In this document: in pieces, positions 1-6,080 of the stretch | Position numbering within the stretch: position 1 is the stretch's first letter | Layout of the letters: each line of letters opens with the position of its first letter | Origin: Accumulibacter sp. | GTDB taxonomy: Bacteria > Pseudomonadota > Gammaproteobacteria > Burkholderiales > Rhodocyclaceae | Reading direction: 5' to 3' | Assembly: GCA_003538495.1 (NCBI GenBank) | Contig: DPSD01000338.1 | Span: 18,160 to 25,142 of the forward strand | DNA length: 6,983 nt | Notes under the pieces: model-generated | The model's database searches: none | The model's input: the letters and a program-made list of their open reading frames with translations, nothing else | What the model was told of the DNA's origin: nothing | Translations under genes and position numbers: made by a program

Positions 1-544
1 CGCTGGTATGGCTGTCGAGGTTGCCGGTCGGTTCGTCGGCGAGGATCAGCTGCGGCGAGTTGACCAGCGCGCGGGCGATCGCCACGCGCTGCTGCTGACC
101 GCCGGAGATGCGGCTGGGGAGCGATTCGGCGTAGGCGGCGAGACCGACGCGGGCGAGTTCCTGGCGCGCCCGCTGGCGCCGCGGCTGGCGCTCGACTCCG
201 GCGTAGACCAGCGGCAGGGCGACGTTGTCTTCGAGGCTCATCCGCGGCAGCAGGTTGAAGCCCTGGAAGACGAAGCCGATGGTCTGGTTGCGCAGTTTCG
301 CCAACTGGTCCTGGGTCAGATGGGCGACGTCGTGGCCGACCAGGAAGTAGTCGCCACTGCTCGGGGTGTCCAGGCAGCCGAGCAGGTTCATGAAGGTCGA
401 CTTGCCCGATCCCGACTGGCCCATGATGGCCACGAATTCGCCGGCTTCGATGCTCAGGGCGACGCCCCTGAGCGCCGGGAACGGACCGGCGGCGGTGCGG
501 TACGACTTGCCCAGCCCGGCGACCCGAATGAGCGGTTGCGACAT
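1..544 (-). CDS. macB: MacB-type ABC transporter ATP-binding protein (partial, C-terminus off the left edge)
   Basis: This is the nucleotide-binding domain of an ABC exporter of the MacB/LolD class; about 181 residues are visible, starting at ATG 544-542. The Walker A motif GQSGSGKST is at about residues 42-50. The Q-loop region reads [14 protein letters not shown], the signature is [14 protein letters not shown], and Walker B with D-loop is [13 protein letters not shown], so the ATPase core is intact up to the edge. MacB proteins hydrolyse ATP at the inner membrane and work with a MacA adaptor and a TolC channel to export macrolides, peptides or other molecules from the periplasm; the substrate here is unknown. 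The start shares one base with the adaptor stop (TGATG), and no Shine-Dalgarno sequence is visible just upstream, which fits translational coupling. It is undecided whether the four-helix MacB permease is fused to this domain or separate, because that part lies outside the window. Confidence 0.93.
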   Translation of the reverse strand, partial: MSQPLIRVAGLGKSYRTAAGPFPALRGVALSIEAGEFVAIMGQSGSGKSTFMNLLGCLDTPSSGDYFLVGHDVAHLTQDQLAKLRNQTIGFVFQGFNLLPRMSLEDNVALPLVYAGVERQPRRQRARQELARVGLAAYAESLPSRISGGQQQRVAIARALVNSPQLILADEPTGNLDSHTS

Positions 545-1761
545 CAGAACAAACGCATGCCGACGCTGCTCGGCTTGGTGCCCGAATTGGCCAGATTTTC
601 GCCGATCACCACCCGGTCGCCTTCCTTCAGGTCGCCGCCGAGCACTTCGGTATTGCGGCTGTCGGTGATCCCCAGCTGCACGCTCAGCGCTTTCAGCCGG
701 CCGTTGTCGATGATGTGCACGGTGCCGCTGTTGGCTCCCTTCGCGTCGCGCTTCTTGCCCTTGCCCTTGCCCTCGCCGGTACGCTCGGCGGCTGGCGTCT
801 TTGCCGCGGTCGCCTGCTCACCGTTGCTGCCGGCGCCCTCGGGTGGCTTGAAACGCAGCGCAGCGTTGGCCACCAGCAGCACGTTCCGGCGACTGGCGAC
901 GGCGATACTGACGTAGGCGGTCATCCCGGGCAGCAGGATTTGTTCGGGGTTGGAGAGCGAAACGCGGACGTTGTAGGTGACGACGTTCTGCTGGGTAGTC
1001 GGGTTGAGGCGGATCTGCTGGACTTCGCCCTCGAAGCTGCGCTCCGGAAAGGCGTCGACGGTGAACCGGACCTTCTGCCCCGGCCTGATCTTGCCGATGT
1101 CGGCTTCAGCGAAGTTCGAGTCGATGCGCATTTCGGAGAGGTCCTGGGCGATCTTGATCAGCGTCGGCGTCTGCAGGCTGGCGGCGACCGTTTGCCCGAG
1201 GTCGACGACGCGGTCGACGACGACACCCGAAACCGGTGATCGGATCGTCGTGTAGCGGAGATTGACCTGGTCCTTGTCGGCGGCGGCCCTGGCCTGCGCC
1301 AGTTGCGCCTCGTTCGAGCGGCGCGCCTGGATGGCCTGTTCGAGTTCCTGGCGCGAGACGTACTCCTCGGCAAACAACTCTCGCATGCGCGCTTCATTGG
1401 CCCGAGCCAGATCGAGCGCGGCCGCCACGTTGAGCACGTTGGCGGCCGTCTGCCGCGCCTGCGCGGCGAGCAGCGAGTGGTCGAGTTCGAGCAGGGCCTG
1501 TCCCTTTTCGACCTTGTCATTGAAATCGACGTACAGCCTGGTCACCGTTCCCGACACCTGGGTGCCGACATTGACCAGCACCACCGGGTTGAGTGTGCCG
1601 TTGGCCGACACGGTCTGGGTGACGTCGCCTTTATCTACCATCTGCAGCTTGTAGCGCTGTTCGGGCGATTGGGCGGCGTTCTGACGTTGCCAGTACACAC
1701 CGGCGGCCGCCACGGCGACGAGCAGCACGGCGACGGCCGATTTTCGGAATGTGATGTTCAT
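544..1761 (-). CDS. macA: MacA-like periplasmic adaptor (membrane fusion) subunit of an efflux pump
   Basis: This 405-residue protein has the layout of a MacA/HlyD-type adaptor. A single N-terminal hydrophobic anchor (about residues 8-24) is followed by the first half of the lipoyl domain (about 45-95, with the VGTQVSGTVTRLYVD stretch). A coiled-coil hairpin rich in Ala, Gln, Glu and Arg spans about 97-168. The second lipoyl half (TTIRSPVSGVVVDRVVDLGQTV, ~171-192) contains Gln190 in the GQTV context that forms the gating ring in MacA. A beta-barrel (about 205-290) and a membrane-proximal domain (about 290-405, ending near GDLKEGDRVVIGE) follow. It would link the inner-membrane ATPase/permease to the outer-membrane channel. 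Residues 308-346 are a Lys/Gly/Ala-rich low-complexity insertion in the last domain. The ATG overlaps the tolC-like stop by four bases (ATGA), and the stop overlaps the ATPase start. The family call is secure; the transported substrate is not known. Confidence 0.93.
   Translation of the reverse strand: MNITFRKSAVAVLLVAVAAAGVYWQRQNAAQSPEQRYKLQMVDKGDVTQTVSANGTLNPVVLVNVGTQVSGTVTRLYVDFNDKVEKGQALLELDHSLLAAQARQTAANVLNVAAALDLARANEARMRELFAEEYVSRQELEQAIQARRSNEAQLAQARAAADKDQVNLRYTTIRSPVSGVVVDRVVDLGQTVAASLQTPTLIKIAQDLSEMRIDSNFAEADIGKIRPGQKVRFTVDAFPERSFEGEVQQIRLNPTTQQNVVTYNVRVSLSNPEQILLPGMTAYVSIAVASRRNVLLVANAALRFKPPEGAGSNGEQATAAKTPAAERTGEGKGKGKKRDAKGANSGTVHIIDNGRLKALSVQLGITDSRNTEVLGGDLKEGDRVVIGENLANSGTKPSSVGMRLF
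754..777 (-). repeat. Hexanucleotide tandem repeat inside the adaptor gene
   Basis: On the plus strand the unit CTTGCC occurs three times in a row (754-771), followed by a one-mismatch fourth copy CTCGCC (772-777). Read on the coding strand it gives GGC GAG followed by three GGC AAG pairs, encoding Gly-Glu and then Gly-Lys three times. Copy-number change would alter the protein by two residues per unit without a frameshift. Confidence 0.8.
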
Positions 1762-3218
1762 GGCCTCGGGGCTTTCTGGGTATCGCTGACCGACAGCAGC
1801 AGGCTGCCGTCGAGAACGCCGACCGCCCTGGCCAGTGCAGCTCGCGAGACCTGCCAGTCGAGCGTCGCCTGGATCCGTTGCAGGCGCGCGGCAGCGAGCG
1901 CGCTCTGGGCGTTGAGGACGTCGAGAATGTTGCCGACGCCGGCCTTGTAGCGTCCCAGCGCGACGCGCTCGGACTGCTCGGCGCTGGCCAGCAGGTCGGC
2001 GGTAGTCCTGATCGTCTGGGTGGCGGTGGTCAGACTCTGATACGCCTCCCAGACGTCCAGTGCCACCTGTTGGCTGGTGCTGTCAAGGCGCGCCGCCTGG
2101 ACGTCGCTTCTCGCCTGCGCGGCGCGGACGTTGTAGGTGGTGTTGAATCCGGAAAAGAGCGGCAGGCTGAGTGTCAGCCCGACCGAATTGCCGTTGGTGG
2201 ATAGTCCGCCGAGGTCTTGCCATTGCGGTCCGGCGCTGAGCGAGATGGTTGGCAGTCCGCTGGCACGCGCGTAGTCGACGCCGGCCTGCGCCGCCAGCAA
2301 TTCGGCTTCGGCGGCCTTCATCTCCGGTCGTTGCCGGCGCGCTTCGGCGATCAACTCGGCAACGTCCCGGTCGAAGCTGGCGTCGGGTACGGCTGCCGGA
2401 ATCTCGTCGAGCCGCAGCGCTTGATTGGCGTCGAGTCCCATGACCTTGGCCAGCCGGCCATAGGCGTTGCGCAGCACGCCTTCAGCCCGGATGCGGGTGA
2501 GCGTCGCCTGCGACCACGCGGTTTGCGCCTGCAGGCGGTCAGCCGGGGTGCCGGTGCCGACCCGGTAGCGGACCTCGGCCGCCGACAGGCTCTCGCGGCT
2601 CGCTTTCTCGGACTCCCCCGCGGCGGTGACCGCTGCCCGCGCGGCCTGGGTGTTGTAATAGGATTGGAGCGCGCCGAGAAAAACACTTTGTACGGTCGAG
2701 TCGAGCGTCGCCGAGGCTGCGCTGAGCAATTGCCGTGCAACTTCGAGGTTCGCCGACCGGGCGCCGAAGTCCACCAGCAGCCACGACAGGGTCAGCGCGG
2801 CACTGCGCTGGTTGGCGCTTCGCGAATCGATGGTCACCCGACTGGCGGCCAGCCGACCGTCGAGCGTCGGCAGGAATTCCGACTGCGCCACGCCGACCTG
2901 CGCCGCCTGGACGCGCGCGATCGACCATACCTCACGGGTGGTCGGGTTCTTGCACAGCGCCAGGTCGATGACTTCGAGCACCCCGTAGGCGGCGTCGGCG
3001 GGCAGCGCCCGACACGGCAGGTCGGCGCTGTCCGGGCCGGAGAGCGTGAGCGCCGGGCGCGGCGGGGTGATCGCGCGGGTGTCGAACGGATCACTGCTCG
3101 CCATGGTTTCAAGGGCCGACAGCTTGCCCGGGATGGCGGCAAACAGCGCCGCAAGTAATAGCGAGAGTCGGGCAGCGCGGTGCAGTGGCGAATCCGGTCG
3201 GGATGTGGTGTCGGGCAT
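1758..3218 (-). CDS. tolC: TolC-family outer-membrane efflux channel protein
   Basis: This 486-residue protein contains the two tandem outer-membrane efflux repeats of the TolC family, at about residues 80-265 and 280-465. The recurring helix motif is seen as YRVGTGTPADRLQAQTAWSQ (218-237) and YKAGVGNILDVLNAQSALAA (424-443). The N-terminus has a Sec-type signal peptide: basic residues HRAAR, then a hydrophobic core to about residue 30, with possible cleavage near SALE. The mature N-terminus carries Cys69 and Cys89 (the latter in a LALCKNP motif often seen in CyaE-like members), which could form a disulfide. TolC trimers make the outer-membrane exit duct for MacAB, RND or type I pumps. It is first in the operon, with its stop overlapping the adaptor start. 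The start at 3218 is chosen because it gives a complete signal peptide; no Shine-Dalgarno sequence is visible, and a TATACT box lies only eight bases upstream. Confidence 0.92.
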   Translation of the reverse strand: MPDTTSRPDSPLHRAARLSLLLAALFAAIPGKLSALETMASSDPFDTRAITPPRPALTLSGPDSADLPCRALPADAAYGVLEVIDLALCKNPTTREVWSIARVQAAQVGVAQSEFLPTLDGRLAASRVTIDSRSANQRSAALTLSWLLVDFGARSANLEVARQLLSAASATLDSTVQSVFLGALQSYYNTQAARAAVTAAGESEKASRESLSAAEVRYRVGTGTPADRLQAQTAWSQATLTRIRAEGVLRNAYGRLAKVMGLDANQALRLDEIPAAVPDASFDRDVAELIAEARRQRPEMKAAEAELLAAQAGVDYARASGLPTISLSAGPQWQDLGGLSTNGNSVGLTLSLPLFSGFNTTYNVRAAQARSDVQAARLDSTSQQVALDVWEAYQSLTTATQTIRTTADLLASAEQSERVALGRYKAGVGNILDVLNAQSALAAARLQRIQATLDWQVSRAALARAVGVLDGSLLLSVSDTQKAPRP

Positions 3219-3226
3219 TTTTCGCT

Positions 3227-3232
3227 AGTATA
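3227..3232 (-). promoter_or_regulatory. Candidate -10 box for the efflux operon
   Basis: The minus strand reads TATACT here, five of six matches to TATAAT. It ends eight bases before the ATG at 3218. No good -35 hexamer is seen 16-18 bases further upstream (GGCGCG at the 17-base spacing). If it is used, transcription would begin within a few bases of the start codon, giving an almost leaderless mRNA. Confidence 0.35.
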
Positions 3233-3270
3233 GCCAAGCTGGTGGCGATCGCGCCGATCAGCGACTCACC

Positions 3271-3282
3271 TACTCGGGAGTA
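3271..3282. promoter_or_regulatory. Small palindrome in the divergent intergenic region (possible operator)
   Basis: TACTC-GG-GAGTA is a perfect five-base inverted repeat around a two-base centre. It lies between the leftward efflux operon and the rightward DUF3301/acpH genes, where a regulator of either unit could bind. Its right half also provides the GGGAG that precedes a short GTG ORF, so it may be only a chance structure. Confidence 0.25.
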
Positions 3283-3288
3283 TTCGCA

Positions 3289-3366
3289 GTGGCCCGGAAG
3301 AAGATCGATTTCGCGAGCTCTTGCCAGCGTGCGCTGTCGGGCCTGCGCGCGCGGCCCAGGCGGTAA
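3289..3366 (+). CDS. Possible 25-residue leader peptide ahead of the DUF3301 gene
   Basis: A GTG codon at 3289 is preceded at eight-base spacing by GGGAG (3276-3280), one of the better Shine-Dalgarno matches in the window. It opens a 25-codon frame, MARKKIDFASSC at its start and ending LRARPRR, that stops at TAA 3364-3366, eight bases before the DUF3301 ATG. The peptide is basic (four Arg in its last six residues) and matches no family I recognise. It could be a translated leader coupled to the next gene, the relic of a longer gene, or chance. No further function can be assigned. Confidence 0.27.
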   Translation: MARKKIDFASSCQRALSGLRARPRR

Positions 3367-3374
3367 CGCTCGCG

Positions 3375-3752
3375 ATGCCGTGGATGGAAACCCTCAGCCT
3401 GCTCGGCATGCTGGCCGCCGGCTGGCTCTGGCTGGATAGTTTCAGGGCACGAGAGGCGGGCATTCGCGCGGTACGCGCGGCGTGTGATGCCGACCAGCTG
3501 CAACTGCTCGACGACACCGTGGCGCTGGCGTCGCTGCGTCCTGCCCGCGACGACGAGGGCCGCTTGCGGCTGCGTCGCGTCTATCGTTTCGAGTACAGCG
3601 ACACCGGCGACAATCGGCGCAACGGCCAGATCACGCTGCTGGGCAGCGAGTTGCTGCTGTTGCACTTGCCGCGTGTGCCCGGGTCTGCGTTGCGCCTGGT
3701 CGCGAGCGAGGGTGAGCCGGAGCGTCGGCAGTTTCCGCGTCTGCCGTCGTGA
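3375..3752 (+). CDS. DUF3301 family membrane-anchored protein
   Basis: This 125-residue protein resembles DUF3301, a small family of unknown function in beta- and gammaproteobacteria. An N-terminal hydrophobic helix (about residues 5-20, ETLSLLGMLAAGWLWL) is followed by the characteristic DSFRARE stretch. Then come a QLQLLDDTVAL segment, the RVYRFEYSDTGDNRRNGQI block and a closing hydrophobic strand LLGSELLLLHL. It is predicted to be tethered to the inner membrane with a small soluble domain. ATG 3375 is chosen because family members begin just before the helix; AGGCGG lies eleven bases upstream. A slightly later ATG (3384) is possible, and an in-frame ATG at 3321 would add 18 residues without family support. 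Its stop overlaps the AcpH-like start in GTGA, suggesting coupled expression. No biochemical role is known to me. Confidence 0.85.
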   Translation: MPWMETLSLLGMLAAGWLWLDSFRAREAGIRAVRAACDADQLQLLDDTVALASLRPARDDEGRLRLRRVYRFEYSDTGDNRRNGQITLLGSELLLLHLPRVPGSALRLVASEGEPERRQFPRLPS

Positions 3753-4354
3753 ACTACCTGGCGCACGCGCTGCTCGCCGGCCCCGATGACGACTACCGCC
3801 TGGGTGCCCTGCTCGGCGATTTCGTCAAGGGGCCGCTGCGGCCAGCGCCGCCTGGGCTCAGCGCAGCACTGCAGCGCGGCCTTGCCCTGCACCGGCGGAT
3901 CGACAGCTTTGCCGACGCCCACGCTGTCTTCTGCCGGAGCCGGCAGCGAATCAGCGTCGAGCGCCGCCGCTACAGCGGCGTCATCATCGACGTCTTCTAC
4001 GACCACTTTCTTGCCGTGCACTGGGCTCGTTTTTCCGAGCAGCCGCTCGAATCCTTTACGGCTGGCGTGTACGCGCTGCTCGCGCAGCGATCGCCGTTGC
4101 CCGATCGCCTGGCGCAGATGCTGCCGCGAATGCGCCAGGAGGACTGGCTCGCCGGCTATCGGGAGCTGGCGGCGGCAGGCCGTGCCCTCGACCAGATCGC
4201 AGCGCACCGCATCAGCCGCCGCAACAGCCTGGCGGGCGCCGGCAGCGAACTGAGCAGCGCTTATCCGCATTTCGAGCGCGATTTCCTCGATTTCTTTCCA
4301 GCAGCGGTCGCTTTTTCCGAGCAGTTCCGGCGAGAAATCGAGGGCGGCAGCTGA
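3749..4354 (+). CDS. acpH: AcpH-like acyl carrier protein phosphodiesterase (DUF479)
   Basis: This 201-residue protein matches ACP phosphodiesterase (E. coli AcpH is 193 residues). That enzyme hydrolyses the phosphodiester bond between the 4'-phosphopantetheine arm and the serine of holo-ACP, giving apo-ACP; it is a distant relative of HD-type metal hydrolases. Family hallmarks are present in order: MNYLAH at the N-terminus, LLGDFVKG with Asp24, LHRRID at 47-52, and IIDVFYDHFLAVHW at 79-92. The Asp, His and DHF residues are the likely metal-binding and catalytic set. The C-terminal half (YPHFERDFLDFFP) also fits. The start is GTG at 3749, overlapping the DUF3301 stop by four bases (GTGA) with no separate Shine-Dalgarno sequence, so translation is probably coupled. 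The protein is cytoplasmic. Confidence in the family is high; activity on ACP is inferred from the family. Confidence 0.9.
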   Translation: MNYLAHALLAGPDDDYRLGALLGDFVKGPLRPAPPGLSAALQRGLALHRRIDSFADAHAVFCRSRQRISVERRRYSGVIIDVFYDHFLAVHWARFSEQPLESFTAGVYALLAQRSPLPDRLAQMLPRMRQEDWLAGYRELAAAGRALDQIAAHRISRRNSLAGAGSELSSAYPHFERDFLDFFPAAVAFSEQFRREIEGGS

Positions 4355-4570
4355 GACGGGACGCACGAGCCCGGGCGATCGGGCCATTGCGCGGCGTAGC
4401 CCCGCTTCGTCTCGCCGGCTTCCTCGATCGATGGCGAAGTCGACGATGGTATGGACAATTCCGCCGTCTTCCCCGATCATTCGGCACTCCTACGCTGGCA
4501 GGCTCGGCCAGCGCCGGACTCAACCGCTTCAACCGCCGGCCAGGCTGCCTCCGCATCCTCTGGCGGCATC

Positions 4571-4598
4571 TTGAGCCGAGGCTGCGCGGGGCTATCCT
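4571..4598 (+). promoter_or_regulatory. Weak sigma70-like promoter candidate upstream of the PP-loop gene
   Basis: TTGAGC (4571-4576) and TATCCT (4593-4598) are separated by 16 bases, each matching four of six consensus positions. An overlapping TGTAAT (4598-4603, five of six) is a second -10 choice, but its spacing of 21 is too long. Use of either would leave a leader of roughly 310 bases before the start at 4920. This is the best pair I found in the gap, but matches this weak occur by chance. Confidence 0.22.
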
Positions 4599-4907
4599 GT
4601 AATCCGGAACTGAATGGCCGGGGATGGTAATTGCCGGCTCGCTACTGAACAGACGTTGCTGCTGGCATTGGTCGTATCGGCGCCCGGGGTGTGGCAAGAA
4701 AAGGCGTTTGCCCGGTGCCTGGGCGGCCACCAGACTCCGCGGCCTCTTGCGCGGTCGTGAACGATTGACGTTGATGGCAGTGGGTCGCAAGCGCTTTTCG
4801 AACTGGCTGGGCCAATCTGGAAGCTGCAGCCAACCAAGACCTCTTGCTGTGGGAAAGGGGTGGGCCAAACACGGCATGCGCTCCCGTTCAGCGTTCACCC
4901 GGTGCGT

Positions 4908-4911
4908 GGAG
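4908..4911 (+). promoter_or_regulatory. Ribosome binding site that fixes the PP-loop protein start
   Basis: GGAG lies eight bases before ATG 4920. It supports that start over the in-frame ATG at 4860, whose 20 extra residues precede the conserved MQRCTKC opening of the family. Confidence 0.7.
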
Positions 4912-4919
4912 ATGGTGAA

Positions 4920-6002
4920 ATGCAAAGATGCACCAAGTGTCTGGTGCCCGATCGCGTTCCAGGCGTGTCGCTGTCAGCAGACGGCATCTGCAACCTATGC
5001 CGCGACGACGTGTCGCTGGCCGCGGAGGCCGCCAGGGCGGAAGACGCCCGACGAGCCTATGAGGCTGATTTCGAGAAGGCCCTGGCCGAGTGTCGAGGGC
5101 AGGGTGAGTACGATTGCCTGGTGCCGCTCAGCGGCGGCAAGGACAGCGTCTTCCTCCTCCACCGGTTGGCCGTCGAGCTCAAGCTCAAGGTGCTGGCGTT
5201 CACGGTCGACATCAACATTCCGGCGCTGGCCTGGGATAACATCAGGCGTGCCCTGGGCAAGTTGAATATCGACCACGTCAGCTATTCGCCCGCACCCGAG
5301 TTCTACAAGAAGATTTTCCGCTATCTGCTGCGCAACCAGGAGGAACGCGGTGCGGTTTACACGCTGTCGTACGTTTATGCGCCTCTCTTCGAGGGCGACG
5401 CGATCAAGCTGGCGATCGCCAAAGGCATCCCGCTGGTGCTGGCAGGATACTCCCCCGGCCAACCGGAGCCGGAGCGCATGCTCTACGAGTTTTCGCGGCA
5501 GCTGCTCTGCGAGACCGACTGGACGCCGCCGGAACTGGCAAGCTGCGGCGAGTTCAGCGCCGAGGATCTTGCCCGCTTCTACAACCCCAGGAGCCACCCT
5601 GCGGGAACGCAGGTGCCGCGCTACCTCGCTCCATTCCACGCCTGGCCGTACAATCAGGAGGAAATCATGCGCAAAGTGGTCGATCTTGGCCTGGTGGCAT
5701 CGAGCAGGCATGCCAACCCGATTCACAGCAACTACCCGATCAACTGGTTGCTGATGTATTCCGATCTGCGCACCTTTGGCTACAACCCGTACGCTCCGGA
5801 GTTTTCCAGTTTGATCCGGCACGGCAAGGCCAACCGCAATTACTGGCGGGTCATGGGCCCGGTGGTCGACTTCCTGATCCGCAAGCGGCTCGGTCCGGGA
5901 AAGGAAGTAACCCGGAGCATGGCCTGGCTTGGCCTGACTGCCGACGATCTGTGCATCAACCGGTGCCGAGGCGCCTACGATCCGGTCGTCGAGCAGCGAT
6001 AG
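4920..6002 (+). CDS. PP-loop ATPase of the N-acetyl sugar amidotransferase (WbpG-like) family
   Basis: This 360-residue protein opens with a four-cysteine, probably zinc-binding ribbon: Cys4 and Cys7 in RCTKCLVPDRVPG, Cys24 and Cys27 in GICNLC. A PP-loop ATP pyrophosphatase domain follows, with its nucleotide-binding signature PLSGGKDS at 69-76. The region ahead of the loop (CRGQGEYDCLV) and the later LVLAGYSPGQPEPER are also well formed. The enzyme family adenylates a carbonyl oxygen and replaces it using ammonia or another nucleophile. WbpG/PseA-type members help build acetamidino or guanidino sugars for lipopolysaccharide or flagellin, usually with HisH/HisF-like partners, none of which is visible here. 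The C-terminus carries an extra pair Cys345/Cys349 in LCINRCRG. The gene is followed by an acyl-CoA synthetase gene on the same strand, probably co-transcribed. The PP-loop family is clear; the substrate is unknown, and sugar amidation is only one possibility. Confidence 0.85.
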   Translation: MQRCTKCLVPDRVPGVSLSADGICNLCRDDVSLAAEAARAEDARRAYEADFEKALAECRGQGEYDCLVPLSGGKDSVFLLHRLAVELKLKVLAFTVDINIPALAWDNIRRALGKLNIDHVSYSPAPEFYKKIFRYLLRNQEERGAVYTLSYVYAPLFEGDAIKLAIAKGIPLVLAGYSPGQPEPERMLYEFSRQLLCETDWTPPELASCGEFSAEDLARFYNPRSHPAGTQVPRYLAPFHAWPYNQEEIMRKVVDLGLVASSRHANPIHSNYPINWLLMYSDLRTFGYNPYAPEFSSLIRHGKANRNYWRVMGPVVDFLIRKRLGPGKEVTRSMAWLGLTADDLCINRCRGAYDPVVEQR

Positions 6003-6068
6003 GCGGCTGCTGTGCAACCGTCAGAGCGACCAACGGGCGGCAAGATTGGCGTGAGCCGCGTGCCGGCC

Positions 6069-6073
6069 GGTGA
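6069..6073 (+). promoter_or_regulatory. Ribosome binding site favouring ATG 6081
   Basis: GGTGA, part of the full Shine-Dalgarno consensus AGGAGGTGA, lies seven bases before ATG 6081. A competing in-frame GTG at 6012 is preceded by AGGCGG (6001-6006), so the start is not fully settled. Confidence 0.45.
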
Positions 6074-6080
6074 CGTGTCG

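Larger units (their letters stand above)
4355..4919. other. 565-base intergenic stretch without a convincing gene
   Basis: None of the six frames gives a product I recognise. A weak hairpin GCCCG-6-CGGGC (4369-4384) follows the acpH stop but has no T run, so it is not a convincing terminator. A tandem nine-base repeat TCAACCGCT/TCAACCGCC is at 4520-4537. A promoter-like pair is at 4571-4598. On the minus strand an ATG at 4480 with a good Shine-Dalgarno sequence opens a frame running into acpH antisense. The rest could be an untranslated leader of the PP-loop gene or decayed coding sequence. Confidence 0.6.

Noticed and set aside
8..916. Long plus-strand open frame of 302 codons
   Set aside because: It lies antisense to the ATPase and adaptor genes, whose motifs are unmistakable; its own product has no recognisable domain.
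2217..3158. Plus-strand open frame of 313 codons opposite the tolC-like gene
   Set aside because: Arg/Gly-rich shadow product with no motif; the minus strand carries clear TolC repeats and a signal peptide.
4369..4384. Hairpin GCCCG-6-CGGGC after the acpH stop as a terminator
   Set aside because: The stem is only five pairs and is not followed by a T run.
4775..4789. Sigma54-like promoter TGGCAG...TCGCA
   Set aside because: The GG to GC spacing is one base short and the -12 element is poor.
4765..4793. TTGACG as a -35 box close to the PP-loop gene
   Set aside because: No acceptable -10 hexamer occurs 16-18 bases downstream.
4624..5265. Plus-strand frame of 213 codons spanning the gap and the PP-loop start
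   Set aside because: It overlaps the PP-loop gene in another frame and its product resembles no protein.
4995..6017. Minus-strand open frame of 340 codons opposite the PP-loop gene
   Set aside because: The plus strand encodes SGGKDS and the four-Cys ribbon; the minus product shows no family features.
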